Of a DNA stretch of 64,000 nt, positions 63,629 through 64,000 are shown piece after piece. A program made the position numbers and the translations under genes. How positions within the stretch are numbered: the stretch's first letter is position 1; the number at the start of each line of letters is the position of its first letter. The stretch lies in assembly GCF_000968195.1 (NCBI RefSeq), contig NZ_FO704550.1, positions 558,001 to 622,000 of the forward strand, in the 5' to 3' direction. The notes beneath the pieces are model-generated. The model had not been told where the DNA came from, searched no databases, and saw only the letters and a program-made list of their open reading frames with translations. The stretch is from Xenorhabdus doucetiae (GTDB lineage Bacteria; Pseudomonadota; Gammaproteobacteria; Enterobacterales; Enterobacteriaceae).

Positions 63629-64000
63629 ATGTCGCGTCATTATGAAAAAAAACGGCTTGCTGCGGTGATCGCTGTATTGATGTCAGGCGTTATTGCGCCC
63701 TCATGGGCTACCGGTGATGCCAATCACATCATAGAGCAACCGCGTGCAGCACAAGGCAATATTACCGAATTTGGCGGTGCCCGCCGCCTCACTCAAGATC
63801 AAACGCAGGCGCTTAAGGCGGCGCTGAACAACCATAAAGCCAAGAATGTGATCCTATTTATCGGTGATGGTATGGGTGATTCAGAAATTACCCTTGCCCG
63901 TAATTATGCCGAAGGTGCCGGTGGATTCTTTAAAGGGATCGATGCCCTGCCATTTACCGGGCAATATACCCACTACTCGTTAGATAAGAAAACGCACAAA
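63629..64000 (+). CDS. phoA: Alkaline phosphatase PhoA, 5' part (runs off the window)
   Basis: The visible 124 codons start MSRHYEKKRLAAVIAVLMSGVIAPSWA, a signal peptide, then EFGGARRLTQDQTQALKAAL. The KNVILFIGDGMGDSEITLARNYAEGAGGFFKGIDALPFTGQYTHYS region carries the metal-binding Asp of E. coli PhoA in IGDGMGDSE. The enzyme is a periplasmic, zinc-dependent phosphomonoesterase that releases phosphate under starvation. The Pho box upstream supports PhoB control. The active-site Ser and the rest lie beyond the right edge. Confidence 0.93.
   Translation, partial: MSRHYEKKRLAAVIAVLMSGVIAPSWATGDANHIIEQPRAAQGNITEFGGARRLTQDQTQALKAALNNHKAKNVILFIGDGMGDSEITLARNYAEGAGGFFKGIDALPFTGQYTHYSLDKKTHK

Overview
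The window looks like a chromosomal segment of a Morganellaceae enterobacterium, most likely Xenorhabdus or a close relative such as Photorhabdus. The evidence is the enterobacterial gene order dsbD-dcuA-aspA-fxsA-groES-groEL-yjeI-epmB/efp-gdx, proteins very close to E. coli Cas1/Cas2, GntR/GntU, EF-P and GroEL, moderate GC in genes and AT-rich spacers. The genus is inferred; no search could be run.

Layout. 0-2.2 kb: two coupled outer-membrane beta-barrel genes. 2.5-11.3 kb: a complete type I-E CRISPR-Cas operon on the minus strand (cas3-cse1-cse2-cas7e-cas5e-cas6e-cas1-cas2). Beyond cas2 lies a leader-like segment carrying a single divergent repeat. 12.1-17.03 kb: the main array, 81 repeats and 80 spacers by my walk through it, with its leader at the right end, so it is transcribed leftward. 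Two spacers recur (one exactly, one with an extra base) and a third overlaps the second, which exposes an AAG PAM. 17.4-20.5 kb: gluconate module gntR-gntK-gntU with GntR-type operators. 20.7-21.5 kb: a RelE/HigB-type toxin-antitoxin pair and the relic of a second one. 21.5-26.4 kb: a cell-wall or glycan O-acetylation-type cluster (two SGNH proteins plus an MBOAT acyltransferase) in which the MBOAT gene is split by an intact 1.1-kb IS630-type element. 26.5-29.7 kb: a Bax-like glucosaminidase, a DUF3761-type gene frameshifted in an A9 tract, an SDR oxidoreductase and a small SymE-like protein.

30.3-39.3 kb: a tellurite/stress island. terZABCD reads left, and a divergent four-gene operon (phosphoribosyltransferase/TRSP, HAD phosphatase, PRTase-PELOTA, citrate-lyase-like) reads right, followed by a TerW-like regulator. 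The promoter region between the two operons holds three copies of a TCATAATATGA-type palindromic element. 39.4-45.8 kb: yqhA, a TonB-dependent siderophore receptor killed by one nonsense codon, a divergent Fes-type esterase with Fur-box-like sequences between them, an EamA exporter and an Ail/Lom-type porin. 46.2-46.7 kb: a truncated tyrosine recombinase beside tRNA-Phe(GAA).

46.9-58.1 kb is core chromosome: yjdC, dsbD, dcuA, aspA, fxsA, groESL with a sigma-32 promoter, a YjeI-like lipoprotein, epmB/efp, and a guanidine-II riboswitch in front of the guanidinium exporter gdx. 58.1-58.7 kb: two small divergent HTH regulators around a long inverted repeat made of two perfect controller-protein (C-box) sequences, with no restriction-modification genes nearby. 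59.0-63.5 kb: a nucleoside hydrolase and a divergent amine-catabolism-type operon (FAD oxidoreductase, cupin, aldehyde dehydrogenase). The 5' part of phoA, with a Pho box, runs off the right edge.

The most informative points are the orphan leader plus single repeat at cas2, the PAM readable from overlapping spacers, the orphan C-box regulator, the ter promoter palindromes, and several freshly broken genes (MBOAT, siderophore receptor, DUF3761 protein, toxin-antitoxin relic, integrase).
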